Origin: Phlebiopsis flavidoalba | Taxonomy: Eukaryota > Basidiomycota > Agaricomycetes > Polyporales > Phanerochaetaceae | Reading direction: 5' to 3' | DNA: 64,000 nucleotides | Assembly: GCA_035772785.1 (NCBI GenBank) | Contig: JAOCPU010000064.1 | Coordinates: 62,001 to 126,000, forward strand | Shown here: positions 34,840-48,100 of the stretch, piece after piece | How positions within the stretch are numbered: the first letter of the stretch is position 1 | Layout: every line of letters begins with the position of its first letter | Notes under the pieces: generated by a model | What the model was told of the DNA's origin: nothing | Seen by the model: only the letters and a program-made list of their open reading frames with translations | Database searches by the model: none | Program-made: the position numbers and the translations under genes

Positions 34840-35305
34840 CGTGGTCACTCCGGGCGCCTGGAAACACTGACAACACTTCGATGTCCACTTCCCCCGACTC
34901 CCCCTGATGTCTGCGTGACACGCATTTGGTCTGGGTAATTACAATGTCGTGTCAAATGTGCGCGCACTGACAACATATCTATAGGGCTAAGACCCCATTT
35001 TCCGTGAACGGGAAGATAGAAACGGTTCGAAACATGTGAATGGTCACAATAGTCGTCACCAGTCACTGGCGAGGGGTTTCATCTTGTGTTTTTGACCCCC
35101 GCGAGACTCGCATTCCAAACGCGCTCCATTGAGCGCCACATCTGCATTGGCAGCGTGGCAGCTCATAACTCTATTGGGATGGATCAGCCCGCCACATGAA
35201 GGCGGCACGACTGGAACGAGGCAGGCGCATGCATCTGGCTGGCCTCTTTCCGAGTACTATCATCACACATCTACTAGCTCTCAGCTACTCTCAAACTCCT
35301 CGCAC
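34840..35305 (+). promoter_or_regulatory. Conserved upstream leader of NLR C
   Basis: Matches the leaders of NLRs D and E: 'GATTGTCGTGGTCACTCCG' against 'GATTGTCGTGAGATACTCCG', then the conserved 'GATGGATCAGCC.GCCACA' block and a pyrimidine-rich stretch just before the ATG at 35306. Confidence 0.6.
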
Positions 35306-38300
35306 ATGTCGTCCCGCGAAGCCTCATGAGGGGTCCGTCCCCACTACCATCGCGTGTTCCAACCCGATCCTGCATCGAACGGTGCCGGAAGAACACATGG
35401 AGAAAAGCGCGACGAACGCATCGACGCCAGCCTTGGGCACATCATCAGCACACTGGGTTTCCTTGAGACTGCGCTCCAACTTGTGCCCGTTCCCGGGGTT
35501 CCTCTCATAGCTACGGGTCTCAAGACCGTCGTTGAACAGATTCAGGTATTGTTGGCGTGATTTCATCCCGTTCCTGCGTCACTGACCTTGATTGCTACGA
35601 CAGACTTGCCTGGGTCAACAGCACGGCTTCCAAAGAGTTCGCCCAGAAGGTCGCACGGCTGGTACATATGCTGACGAAGATGGTGGATGGTATTCAGGCT
35701 ATGGAGGATGAGTATAAGCGCGAGGTCCGAAGAGCAAGCCGGGCGCGGTCATTACGAGTTTGGCGAGCTTCAACGACGCCTGGGACAACTAAAGTAGGTA
35801 GTGTGGGAATTCTTCACTTGTGATGTGCACTTCTCAATAGATCGCATTGACATAGCGACCTCGAGAAGATGGGCCAAGCTAAGGATCACTTGAAGGGAGG
35901 CCCCGGCTTCGCGGCGGCTTGTTAAACGTCTATTTTACGCGAAGAACAACGAGGATACGGTGAAGAAGATGGACCAGAAACTGAAAAGATGCGCTTGACC
36001 TGTGTCGAGGTGCGTTGATGTGATTGCTTCCAATTATCTCTGATTCATTTTACAATTCCAGCTTCGTCAAGGAATATCCATTGAAACGGTAGTGACCAGT
36101 TCTCTCCATGAAACAAAGGTACGCTGCCAGTATCGATGAAGAGGAAGTAAATAATAAGCAGCTTCAGACTATTCGGGAGAAACTTGACAAGGCTGGTGAG
36201 TACGACCTAGGATGTTCCTGGGCTCCATGTCTGGCTGCACACTTATAGAGCAGGACCGGGTCATAGACTCGGTCCGAGCTGCCAATGCAGGATACCCGAA
36301 CTTCCGCGCCTGAACCAAAGACCGAGTTCATGCAAGGCACTCGTGAAAGTCTTTTGGAGGAGTTGGAGCGGCTCTGGTCGTCTGGGCGTTTCCCCGAGGA
36401 CGATCCCAAGCGCTTTGTCTACTGGCTCAGCGGTGCGTCCAGGGATCGGCAAGTCCGTCGTCTCGTACCAATTGTGCAAAATTCTCAGGGACAACGCCGA
36501 ACGATCATCTCTCGGCTCCTCCTTCTTCTTTGTCCGCGGCAGTGGCGACCCTCGCCTCAGCCCGCACTCTTCTTCCCCACTCTCGCGCGTCAACTTGCCG
36601 AGCTCCCACCCTCACCTCCGCCCTCACATCGTGAAGGCAATGCGCCGAGTTTCTAAAGAAAGGTCAAGAGCAATTGGCGGAGTATGCATTTGACAATCTG
36701 ATCCGGACACACACCCCTTCTCAGTGTTACAAAGTCTTATTTCATGTCCTCACGTTCCCCTACCATTCGTCAGTGAGGGCCTCGACGAATGCCAAGACCG
36801 CGACTCCGTTCCCGCAATCATTAACGCAACTCCTCAGACTCACGGACGAGAATTCCCTGGTTGATACATTTTACGTCGCTTCCCGACCTGACCCGCACAT
36901 CTCAACTGCACTCGCCTCTCATCACAGTCAATCGTCCAGCCATCATGACTTGAACAGCCGGCGCGATCGAAGAATCAGAAAGAAGATGTTCGAACGCTAC
37001 CTTCGAGAAACTTATACCGAAGATAGCCCGGGTTATAGCGAGTATGTCAAAAGAATCCTGAATCTCTCACGAAACTTGTACGGCGCGCGTGAAGCGGGCT
37101 ATTCATCTACGCACGTGTGGCCGTCTCGCTTTCTGGACACATTTCATGACCATCCCGAGGAACAATTCCAGCTGCTGTTTCGCCACACCTGGATAATGCC
37201 AGCGGAGAAGATCCAAGTCTCCGTTGGGATGCACTCTACCTGCAGGTGCTCGAAGCTGCTTTCCCTTCGAGAGAGTTAGCCCGGGGCCACGGAGGCCCGC
37301 CGTAAGAGAGTTTCTCTCATCCTTGGCACAATTTCTGGCTGGCTGAAACGACAGTTCTCTATATTGGTCTTTTCCCGGTCATGGTCGCAGGCATTTTTTA
37401 CCCTGATCTCACCTACGAAGATGTCACCCAGTCATTTGACGGCTCCGCTCCATCATCCGAACCGACGACGACGGCAGAACTCTATCCGATCCATGCTTCT
37501 GTCCAGGAGTTCCTCATTGATCGGGATCGCTGCTCGAGCTCCCTCTACCACGTGGATGAGACGAGTGGAACTGCCATCTGTCTTCTGCCCTACTTCGAAT
37601 CACCACCTTTTGAGGGCTGGAATGAGAGCTGCAAGGCTATCAAGTCTTATCAAAGTGCCAGCGTGGTAAACAAGACTAGTGTCGAAATTGCTCTGCGAAA
37701 TCTTGCTCGCCAGAGTTTCATGGATGAGGCGTTTCTCTAGGTCTCCGAGGTACCAGCATTTGTTTCCGAGACGGCCTCCGAGTTGCATATCAGAAACATC
37801 ACATGATATGCATTGACTTGTCAGGCCACAATCTTTGACATTTGGAATCTTGTGAGTTGACCGGGTCAGAGCATATTTGATCGAAAAGGCTAATTCTATA
37901 TGACTAGAGGACTTTTAGGGCCACAGAGATTCAAATTCACAAATCCCTCCCTATAACAACCCTCGTCAACCACTGGCAGGGTTTCAAGTAATAAATCTAT
38001 CCCACATAACTATTCCGATTCTAGGCATATCTGATCTCGCACACATAGGCTCTGGACCTGAATAAGAAGGACGCTTATGTTCCGTGTTTAAACAATTTCT
38101 ACTCTACAGCTCCCTATGGTGGGAAAGCAAAATCGCGCACTTGGCGTACAAACCCCCGCAGCGGTAAATGACCCAATACCGCTCATTCAGCTGTCCGGCA
38201 GGTTCAAGGAGGAGCTGTCCAAATTCAGGCAAGCTGGTGGCAAGGCGGCAATTGTAATGCAGGAAGATCCTTGAAACGGTGGCATGCCATGCTTGAAGAT

Positions 38301-38434
38301 TTGGCACAGAAGATCAAGAGAATGGTGTCGAGGAGCAGGTTGTGGTATTTTCTAACGTGGAATGATGGAGGTTTACACGGATAGTGATTCGGGGGTCATC
38401 TTTCAGCGAATTCGGCGACGAGTCGGACGAATAA
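35306..38434 (+). CDS. NLR (NACHT) copy C, with many frame breaks
   Basis: Start ATG 35306 ('MSSRE'), with a stop eight codons in unless one base is removed. The N-terminal helical domain reads 'RIDASLGHIISTLGFLETA', 'LVPVPGVPLIATGLKTVVEQ' and 'EFAQKVARLVHMLTKMVDG', as in copy E. The exon leading to NACHT (36285 on) has 'EPKTEFMQGTRESLLEELE'. Walker A lies at 36432-36456 with one surplus base. 'SSFFFVRGSGD' follows. The Walker B region near 36764-36793 reads VSEGLDECQD, so the first acidic residue is disturbed. The part from 37381 to 37740 is open ('FYPDLTYEDVTQSFDGS', 'SVQEFLIDRDRCSSSLYHV'). The last exon has 'GVEEQ' in place of 'GVEEFW' because of an indel, and an acidic end. More than ten breaks occur. 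It may be a pseudogene, or a functional copy with errors. Confidence 0.75.
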
Positions 38435-38739
38435 CAAGTATGCGTCAACTACTTAGCCTGAAGTTGATATTTCGGCACGAATTACGTACTTGGTGGACAA
38501 CTGGTGGATGTGTTGAGCAGCACACAGTTTTGGAAATACTATTATTCTGATATTGACTCTCCTACAGCACCACAAGTGACACAAATAATGTACTGATAGA
38601 TCTCCGACTCGGACACAAGTTGCGGCTCAGGAACGTTCGCATCATTCAGACCGTGTGATGTGTATCGGTCAAGTATCTATCCGCTCTCCAAGTCCAGTGT
38701 CAATGGGCCCATTTGGGTTGCTAGCGTTCTAATGATCAA

Positions 38740-40317
38740 GCGAGATTATTTTGAGCCCACAGAGCGTCAGAGGTGATCAAGCCAGGCGCGCAGCTGCATT
38801 CCTAGGAAGAGTAAGCCTTACCAAATCACGCGGCCCTTGGTTCACCTCTCATCAGGACGCCGCCAAAAACGATTTGCGCGTTGTTGCAAGACCATTCAAC
38901 ATCAGAGAATGCGCAACATCCGACACCGCATTGTGCTGGCCCGCAAATCGCAGCCGTCTGGCGGTGCAGTGCGGAATCTTTCGTAAAACCAGAGGGCTAG
39001 AGACGGGTCGGGTCAGAATCGGAGTCGCGAGGCTAGAGGCTTGGGTGGGATCGTACTCACCAATCGGCTTGATGCATTCACATCATAGGTATCTACGAGA
39101 CTCGCAGAGCACCCAACAACACAACGATCCCGCTATCGGTTTTCTTGCGATTCAGGTTGCGTGTGTCTAGCTCCAGCCTGAGGCGAGTCGAGTCGTGGTA
39201 TCTTGATCGATCTCACGAAAACGAAATGGGGATGCGTTCTATCTCGGTATTCGAGTTTGAACGCCACCTTTCTCTGCGAGGGAAAAGAAGGGTCAGCTGA
39301 GTGTAAAATCTATCGGCTGTTGATAGAATTAGAAGTTAGAAGTGACGCCACTGTGACCTACCGATCTGACATCTTACGCAACTAACTGCATGACTCTCAC
39401 GTACACGTACGTCCCAGTACGCACTAAGGGGCGTTTGCGTACAGGGAGGTGCTCGACAAGATCGAGATCTTCTGTCAACTCTTGTTAGCATGTAGTTGAG
39501 TTGTTGAGCTCAAGAACTTACAAACCGCGATTATGATCGAACGTGATTTGAACACACACGGATTAAATGACGCAAGCAATTGCTGACCACGGACCTCCTA
39601 ATCGCCGGCACAGAGGCGTACTATTCATAAAGGATACTGTAGATCACATTGGTTGAGCTTGAAGTAGATTATTGAGCTTCAAGCAACTGAACGGGGCCTG
39701 AAAAAACGTTCTGTAAATCCCTTCGGGCACAATTCCGCGGAGTGAGAAAATCAAAACGTACTTGGCTTCATCACATCCCACAGCGAGCTTTCGTGCGGAG
39801 TTGTACGTACGAGTTTTTCGGAAGGCTCCGCCCGAATGACTACCGGAGTACTGCGTGTAAGCACAAAAGTCTATTAGGATTAATCAGACTTTAGAGGATG
39901 GGACGCGAGGATCCCACGCACCGTCGGCGAACCGTATAGTGGTCGCTCTGCGACTACCACGTGCGGATTCACTATGCGCGACCATTTCCATGCTACTGCA
40001 CGCAACGTGCGTCGCCGTTTTGTGATAGGGGGCGCACGGCGGTACGGTGGGTAGTGGTGGGCGGTAGCCGGTGGACGTCCTCGGACGAACTGAGTCTTTC
40101 CCCCCGGAAACTTCAAGAGGTTGCCCTCTAACGAACTAGTTCCAGCCGTGCGGTGCGGTAGAATTCATTTGAATGTGCTCGATCGAGTTCGTGAAACACA
40201 AGCGAGCAACTTGGAATAGCGACTGGTACGAGAAGAGAGCGAAAGGGCGGCCCGACTCGTCGCCGCCGACGCGCGCCTATTGTTTGTCGTCGCTGTTTGC
40301 TTCAGAAGCTTCCGCAT
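38740..40317 (-). CDS. KLLKQ unit gene, copy C (convergent to NLR C)
   Basis: The minus-strand block starts at ATG 40317 with 'MRKLLKQTAT' and matches the KLLKQ blocks of B, D and E along its length (for example the 'GAACGGGGCC' stretch near 39690 and the segment 39000-39170). The frame after the first exon cannot be followed reliably. Function unknown. Confidence 0.35.
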
Positions 40318-40547
40318 GCCAATTTGGGAACGGCTGCTCTACATTCTTGACCACCATTCACAAGTTCTCGCATTCTTACTAGCTCCATCCTCTGCTTGTC
40401 GCTATCATGCCATCCTACAGATCACACGTAGCTGTGTGCTTGTTTTGCCTGATCTCCGTACGTCGTGCTGCTCGCACTTGCCACACACTGTTCTCGTCTT
40501 CCCGGACCCACGCGACTGGATAACCGGTCTCGTCCAACACCGTGGCT

Positions 40548-41830
40548 AGCCAAGATGCCGACAGACATCCCTCTGCTCATCGAGCCATGGACTACACTCG
40601 CTACAGTGAGTCATATAGTTTGTATTGGCCATGTCTGGCTCCGCCATGACCTCGGACGCTCCGTCGTGACGGTCTGCGACGCCGGTTGGTTTTGCGATCC
40701 AGCAAGCGACGTGTGGGAGATACCCTCAATGCTCGGGGCGATCGGAGGGGGAGTATTGTGTGACTAGAAGGGGACCAGTCGCTCTCAGGCCACCACAGCG
40801 TGGACGCTGCGGCTATACTCATGAAAGCTAAACCATTCCGTTGCCGATGAAAGGTCGACTCATGGGGTGGCCCTCTGCAGTCACTCGATGGACCGCGTTA
40901 GGTCACCCTTGAGCGTTGCGTGGATGACGTGGTGGAGCGGACAGAGAGACTAAGGAGAGCTCGAGATCGAAGTTTCGGCCTCTAGGTGCGTGCTTCTTTG
41001 CATCTTCATAAGCATGCCATCGTGCACACTGACCCGAGCCTTCTTAGCGCATGGGCTGTCAATCGGACACCCATCCCATCAGCGGGACACACGCAACTCG
41101 CATCAAACTTCAGCGCTTCAGCTACCACAACTGCGTCGTCAACGGATTCTCTGTGCCTCCCCGGACGTCTTCTCGGCGACACGTCCACCGGCCCGCCAAC
41201 TGTTGTCTCGAACAGTCCCGCTCAGATCCACTCCAGGCGGCGTGCTTCGTCGACCCGTTTGACTGGATGATGGCTCCCCGGTGCGCTCCACTCACACTTT
41301 GTCGTATGCGACCATTGCCCAGGCTATGAAGCTTGAAGCACGTTCGATGGGCCAATCGAATGCATTCGCGGCGTTCTCCCGTGACGTCGGCCTCTGTCGA
41401 CTCGGACTCCTGGATCCTGGCTGTCTTCGAAGGTTGTTCGCGCAGATCTCTCTGCTTAGTTCCGCCTGTATACGGTCCCATATCCGAAACGTCGGCGATC
41501 CGCACTTTTTCAAGGGCCTCAACATCCCTCGCTCAATCCTCGTCGATATGGTCCCCACATCCCAAGGGCCGACGGCGCTCAGCTTCAAGCATCCAACCTT
41601 GCGCCGCGTGTCCGATTACACGAAGGAGTAGCACTACGACTGCGACCACACCCACAGAATCTCGCACGGCGAGGCCGGAAGACATGTCTAAGATCCCATC
41701 GCCCACCGTGGGTTATTGGTGCCAGGGTCCACGAAGTCGACTTCATCCGGTCAGCTCGCCCGTTGCTAACCTTTGATGAGTCTCTCTGGTCGCGGAGGAC
41801 CGCATATACTCACTCATCCAACCTCAACAG
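40548..41830 (+). CDS. DSLTGQ unit gene, copy C
   Basis: The start codon position has GTG where units B and D have ATG (context ACACCGTGGCTAGCC, about 40541-40550), after a pyrimidine-rich leader with 'ITGLVQHR'-type text. Downstream, 'RLLGDTSTGPPTVV', 'GLNIPRSILVDMVPTSQGP' and 'CRMRPLPRL' parallel copies B and D. The DSLTGQ core itself is shifted ('VDPFDWM'). Frames change several times. The family is not recognised. Confidence 0.35.
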
Positions 41831-42177
41831 AACACTTTCTTCCAGCAAACGGACTCTCTCGAGTAGAACGAGGTTTCTCGAATTTCTCTTACTCCACCGC
41901 AATCAGTACTATAGCATCCGCCGGCGTCCCCGAATGCGCGCGCATCGAGTTTGGCCTCGCAGGACCGAGGATCTTCAAGCACTCGATTGGGAAGCCTGTC
42001 TTCATGTACGCTTTCCAGCTCTTCTCTAGCATCAACTCTCTTGGTTGCGGAGGCATTGATCAAGCCACCACCACCCCACTCGAGCTCTCCGAAGGCGATC
42101 CTCACGGTGTCATGGCAAGGGCACCGAAGATTAGAGCGGCAGCCCCGCGCGCGGCCGATGGAAAACCTGCTGCATAA
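41773..42177 (+). CDS. Open frame of 134 codons behind DSLTGQ copy C
   Basis: Continuously open with ordinary composition ('STIASAGVPECARIEFGLAG', 'HSIGKPVFMYAFQLFSSIN'), ending in an alanine-rich tail. Unit D shows only weak similarity here (52250-52370). It may be a 3' exon of the DSLTGQ gene specific to this unit. A 165-codon frame overlaps it on the minus strand. No domain is recognised. Confidence 0.3.
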   Translation: MMSLSGRGGPHILTHPTSTEHFLPANGLSRVERGFSNFSYSTAISTIASAGVPECARIEFGLAGPRIFKHSIGKPVFMYAFQLFSSINSLGCGGIDQATTTPLELSEGDPHGVMARAPKIRAAAPRAADGKPAA

Positions 42178-42382
42178 ATATGGCCACAAGCTCTGTGCTC
42201 GCTCAGAGATCTGGCGAGGTCTAATGTAGCTATAGGGAGAGGCCATAACGTGCATGTTGTAAGAAATGATAGATATGCACGATTTATCATTCACAGTCCT
42301 TGGGGGACGGTCGTCGTGCACTATGCCATGGACTATGTGAGCAACTGACTTTTGAACGTCGGACGTTGAAAAATCGCCCGCC

Positions 42383-44180
42383 GTGCATTATTTATTTGTG
42401 AACTTTTGTGTCAGAACCTGCCGCGTGCCCAAATCCCGGCGGGCGCTTCATCCTTTGCTTTCCGCCGTCGCGATCACGGTCGTGGCCTCTGTCCCGCCGC
42501 TTCCCCACACGATCTTGGCAGCTCTACAGTACCCGTTCAGTAGCGTTCTAGTCTATCTCCACCTCTCTCCTGTTCATTTGCCAAAATGCTGTCGTTTGAC
42601 GACGGACTCAGACGATCGGACCACCGTGTTTAGAACGTGCTCACTCAATTACCTCCAATCCGGCCGCCCCAGTTCAACCGTTTGCAGAGTCACGCCTCAA
42701 TAGCGAACTAGAGTCGTCTCCTCTATCTTAATACGGGTTATTTGCGCCTTGTTCAAATGCTCCGGCGCATCGCTCAGTCGCTGCGACCGAGAGCCCGTTT
42801 GCTCTACTGGCATGGCACCTCTCACGAAACGGGTTCATCGCGATGGGTCGCCCACCCCTTGCACAGCAGCGGTCTGAGGATACTTTAGCTTATATGCGAG
42901 TGAGTTCAATGCACATACTCAAACTGTAATGAACTATTCGTTAATGTTACAGTCTCGGCTATTTCATCTTCAGATGTACCCACTACTGAGGGAACAAATT
43001 GACTTCGCAGAGACAATCGAGAAGTCCAGAGGGCTCGAGATTAGCACACGGGTTCACACAGCGTAACACCGCGCCTGCCATACTAGTTCTTTTAAGCGTA
43101 TAATGACGTACGCCTTAAGCTTGTCCATAGGCCAGCTATCTCACCGACGGACCATCCTTCCGACGCATGCTGAACGAGAACCAAGCGGGAATCACAGCAA
43201 ACCCCTACGACCCTTGTCGAACGTTATCACCCAACGACGCAGCACACCACCACCGATGACCCCGCGCATCCGAGAAATCTTGTTTTTGACGCTATGTTCT
43301 TTAATCCCTCGTCCTGCACACCACCACCGGATCTGACTATCCAACGCGATGGAAACGCTTGCGCCTTGACGGTCGTCTCAATGGCGAAACCAGGGGGGTA
43401 GCGCTGGGCAAGCGGGGACATCGTCTTATGCATAGCGCCCGTCATATGGCCGGGACCCCGTGAGCTGCACTTTGCCTCGTCCTGAGTAGGTGGGGCTGTT
43501 AGTTCATTGTACATTGCGATGATTGGTGCATCTGACACACAGATATAACGTCCAATAGTGCAGCAAAAATAATAGTGCCACAGATCTAGAACTATCTCTT
43601 TTGGCATACCTTGCGTTTGACACGGGCGCCTGTACAGGCAGGACGCCATGCAGAAGTCGGTATGGCTTCGAAGGACATATTGTGTCTTTGTTCTGCTCTT
43701 TAATTGATCCACATATGCCCTCGATATGCTTGCCCAACCTACACTTCGCATTCACCCCACGGCTGTGCCAATCCAGGAGGATCGGTGCTCGAGGTCCGAG
43801 TCACGTGGGGTCGCTACCACCACTGGCATAAGATGATGTCGGCGCCTGCTGCATTGCACCCCCCTTGGGCGAAACACGCTCACGGATATCCCAGACGAGA
43901 TTCGAGTTCTACTCGCCGTACACTCTCGGACGCTCCCTTCCGCCTCAAATGATTTTCGATGCCGTACCAGTCGCTGCGTTGGCAGAAGTCGTCCACTCTC
44001 TCGCTCCCACCGGCCCCCGCACGCCAGAGACGACCCGTTGCTAACTATCACCAACCACCGTCCTCGGGGCCGTTGTCAATCACAATCATCAGTCGAGTGC
44101 CCTCTCAGACCGACCAGCGAGCGCGACTCGAAGGAACGCTGCTGGACACATCGATTCGGTCTCCGGTACGCGCATGAACT
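42383..44180 (+). CDS. Third unit gene, copy C (unknown function, spliced)
   Basis: A pyrimidine-rich leader runs into 'CCAAAATGCTGTCG' (ATG near 42585), reading 'MLSFDDGLRRSDHR'. A conserved donor context 'CGAGTGAGTTCAATGCAC' follows (near 42900). From 43870 to 44060 'FYSPYTLGRSL' and 'LAEVVHSLAPTGP' match unit B. The segment 43400-43790 is not obviously present in unit D and may be an insertion. 'GCACACCACCACC' occurs twice (43240 and 43316). No family is recognised. Confidence 0.35.
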
Positions 44181-44689
44181 GCTTTGACCAACGTTGATCT
44201 CACACCCACCTTAGTATGGTGACTGTCATGGATCTAGACTCGCAGGGGGATTCTCGAGCGTGAGAGTATGTTTTTGCCATGCGCTCAGAAATGATCATCG
44301 GAGCGTCACTCTCGCGAACGATCACAAGCGTTTGCTTTTACCAAACGCGATACATTATCCCCAGAGTCTAGCGTGGTACTCAAGATTGTTCTACGAACAC
44401 CAGCCGCGTTCTCGACGAAATGGACGTACGGCTGCTGAGGAGTTCAGCTGCCCCCGAACACGAGGCTAGCTTGCTTGGCAGAATATCTCATATGCACGTT
44501 TGAAATCATGTCTTGTGGGTTTTAACGCTCATGCTACCTTCAGTGCTTTCGTGCGATAAATTGAGCATGTTTCGTGTCAGGTTTCGCGGCGATTATCGTG
44601 AACGGTTTCCCTTGTCATATGTCGGGTTCAATCAGTGACCAATGAAACAGCAATTCTTCACTGTCGATTGGGAGATGTGTTTCAGGACT

Positions 44690-45191
44690 GACATCGGGTA
44701 AGTAGGCTCGTGGGATTATCGTGAGACACCCCGAGCGCCTTGAGAACTTGATCGACATTTCGATGTCTGCTCTTCAGGACATCCTTCAGACGTCGATTCA
44801 AAATGGTGATTACAAAGTTTATTGGTATAGTTTTCGCTGACAACATAGTTGTGGCAGCAGCATCCGCTCTTCTGTGAACAGAGAGACATAATCTATTCGG
44901 AAGGGAGACATTGTCGATAGCTGTCAGTGTGAGAGCTCCGCTCTCGACGCTGCGTGACCACGTCTCCCAAGCGTGCGGAATGGAACATAGCGTCCGCATT
45001 GACAGCGTGGTAGCTCGCTAATTCTATGGCGATGGATCAGCCTGCCACACGAAGGCGGCACGAGTGGCAACGAGGCAGGCGCATGTATCTGCCTCGCCTG
45101 GTCCGCCTGCCGCACTACCCTCCTCTTCCTATCCACTACCGAGTTACCTCACCCACATACTAGCTTTCAACTACCCTCAAACTCTCTTGAC
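44690..45191 (+). promoter_or_regulatory. Conserved upstream leader of NLR D
   Basis: Nearly the same as the leader of NLR E: 'GATTATCGTGAGACACCCCG', 'GCGTGCGGAATGGAACATAG' and a CT-rich tail ending CTCTTGACATG. Confidence 0.6.
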
Positions 45192-48100
45192 ATGTCTTCC
45201 CGCGAGCCTCGTGAGGGGAGCCCCAACCCCGATGCACCTGCACCAAACGGTACCGGAAGAACACGCGGAGAAAGGGGGCGACGAAATCATCGACGCGAGC
45301 CTAGGGCATATCATCAGCACTCTGGGTTTTTCCTTGAGAATGCGCTCCAACTTGTGCCCGTTCCCGGGGTGCCTCTCATAGCTACGGGTCTCAAGACCCG
45401 TCGTTGAACAGATCCAGGTATTGACGGCTTGGTCTCATCCCGTGTTCCTGCGTCACTGATGATTTGTACGACAGACTTGCCAGGTTAACAGCACGGCTTC
45501 AAGAGAGTTCGCCCCAGAAGGTCGCGCGGCTCGGTACATATGCTGACGAAGATGGTGGACGGTTATCCAGGCCATGGAGGACGAATATAAGCGTGAGGCG
45601 GAAGGAGCAAGCCGGGCGCGGGCATTACGAGTTTGGGGAGCTTCAACGACGCCTGGGACAACTAAAGAGGTAACGTGGCGTTCCATTCCTGTCATGTGCA
45701 CCTCGCAATAGATCGCATCGACAAAGCGACCTCGAGAAGATGGGTCAAGCTAAGAATCATTTGAAGGGAGGCCCTGGCTTTCGCGGCGGTGCGGGTGCTA
45801 AACGTCTATTTTACGCGAGGAACAACGAGGATACGTGCGAGGTACGGTGAAGCTGGATGGACCAGGAACTCAAAAAGAAGCGCTCGACCTGTTTCGAGGT
45901 GCGTCGACGTGCTTACGTCCGATATCTACTGGCTCATTTAATGGCTCAAGCTCACCAAGGAATATCCATCGAGACGGTGGTGACCATGCTCTCCATGAAC
46001 ACAAAAGTACGCTTCTAATACCGGCGAAGAGAAAGTAAATAACACACAGTTACAGACTATTCGAGAGAAGCTTGACACAGGCTGGTGAGTACGTTCAAGG
46101 ATATTTCTGGCCTCCGTGTCTAATACACATTCGCAGAACAAGAAACATAGGGATTCGGTTCCGAAGCTATGAAAACGGGTCATAGATTCGGTCCGACAAC
46201 CGCTAATGCAGAGATATCGTTCTGCGCCCGAACCGAAGACCGAGTTCGAAGAGGGTACTCGCAACAGCGTTCTGGAAGAATTAGAGCTCTGGTCGTCCGG
46301 CCAATTCCCGAAAAGTGACCCATCAACGATTCTTCTGGCTCAGCGGTGCCCCAGGAATCGGGAAGTCTGTTGTCATCACTACCAGCCCACTCATGCAAAC
46401 GTCCTAGCCAAGAAATCTTTAGCACCGCATTGGTGCTTCTTTTTTCTTTCGTCCGCGGGGCAGCGGAAGACCTCGCTTCAGCCCGACTGGTTTTTCCCTA
46501 CCTCTCGCACGTCCCAGGCTCGCTGAGCTTCATTTCCCACCATTCGTCCTCATATAGTGACAGCCATGCGAGGCTTTGTCAAGGGGACGGAAAATGAGCA
46601 AATAACGACATACGCATTCCAAGACCTAGTCCAGAAACCTTTTCGTGAAGCCACCAAGTCAAGTCCATCTCTTCACGCTGTACCTCAACCCCTATTGTCG
46701 TCGTCGTCGACGGCCTCGACGAATGCACCAAGGACTTGGGTATCGCTGTTCCCCCCGTGATCTTGAAAACAACTTCTTGAGCTCGTTCGTGAGACTCATC
46801 CCATGGCTATACGTCTGGACGTTGCCCTTCCGTCCCTACCCCCTACCCCCGAAATCCTCTCGCACTGGCACTCGTCCCTCATGAATTGGTCATCCATCAC
46901 TGACCTTCAATCAAGACCCTGGCAACGAAAACAGAAAGGATGGTCGAAAGCTTTCCGTACGAACAAAACGCCTGTGCCCTTCTTATTGAGAGCTCTCGCA
47001 TCAGCGCTACAAGGAGGACGTTCCAGAAAAGCCACCGCATTGATCTCAACAGACTTTATTGCAGAAAGCTGCAGCGCGCGGCACTACTTAATCCTATATG
47101 CAAGCGTGGGCGGCAGCGCTTTCCCAAAGGACTGTAACCATGACCCCACCCCGATGTAGCCGTTTGGAGCTGGCTGCTGAGAGAAAAAAAACAAAAAAAC
47201 GCTCACACCCAGGCCAAGTTCTCCCCTTCGGACCGACACACTAGAATTTTCAGTCTTGCAAGTACTTCGAATGCTGCACACTCTCCCCTGAGTCCTAAAG
47301 GAAATAGTCGTCATCGGCGAACCAATCTACATCGCCGCCAGACTAGGATTCATCCACTCCTCCACTTTGGCACAATCGCCTTTCACCTGGCGGCCGGCAT
47401 TCTACGAACGTGGTGTCGCCGCGGCCGTCGCTCCGCAGGCTATCCGTTCATCCCCTGAATCTCTCCTCGGCGACAAGCATGTCACCCAGTCGATATTTGA
47501 CCGGCTCCGCTCCATTATCCGAACCAACAACGACGGCAAGATTTATCCAATTCATTGCTTCCTGTCCAGGAGTTTCTCATTGACCCCGGAGCGGCTGCTG
47601 GCTCGCACACCCCGTCCCTCTACTACCATGTGGATGAAGACACGTACGCGGAAGAGTCATCTGGCTTTTCTGCCCTCCTTCGAATCACCACACCTTTGAG
47701 CGGCTGCTGGACATGAGAGCTGCAAGGTTTCAAAGATCTTTGCCAGGGTACCTGACGTGACAGCGTCGGGCCAATTTTGAAGAAAGCTCTGCCAAGATCT
47801 TACATATCATAGTTTCTTCTACTCGATTTATGTTACTCTGATTTCTCTGAGATGCCAGCATTTGTTTTTCCGAGATGGGCCCCCGATGCTTGTGTATCAG
47901 AGCATCACACGGATGGCCATCTGTCGGGCCACAATCTTGACCATTTGGATCTTGTGAGTTGACCAGGCCAGAGCATATTTGCATCAAAAAGCTAATTCTA
48001 GTGACTAGAGGACTTTTTGGCCAACAGGCATAGACAGAGGCTACATATAGGCCACCTTGCCATTGCCTTGCGGAAATGAGTTCAAGTGATAAATCTATTC

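Larger units (their letters stand above)
35306..45191 (+). repeat. NLR repeat unit C (complete, plus strand)
   Basis: A complete plus-strand unit of 9886 bp from NLR C to NLR D. It contains the KLLKQ block (minus, about 38740-40317), the DSLTGQ gene (about 40548-41830) and the third-gene block (about 42383-44180). Segment order and relative strands equal those of units D and B. Confidence 0.85.
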
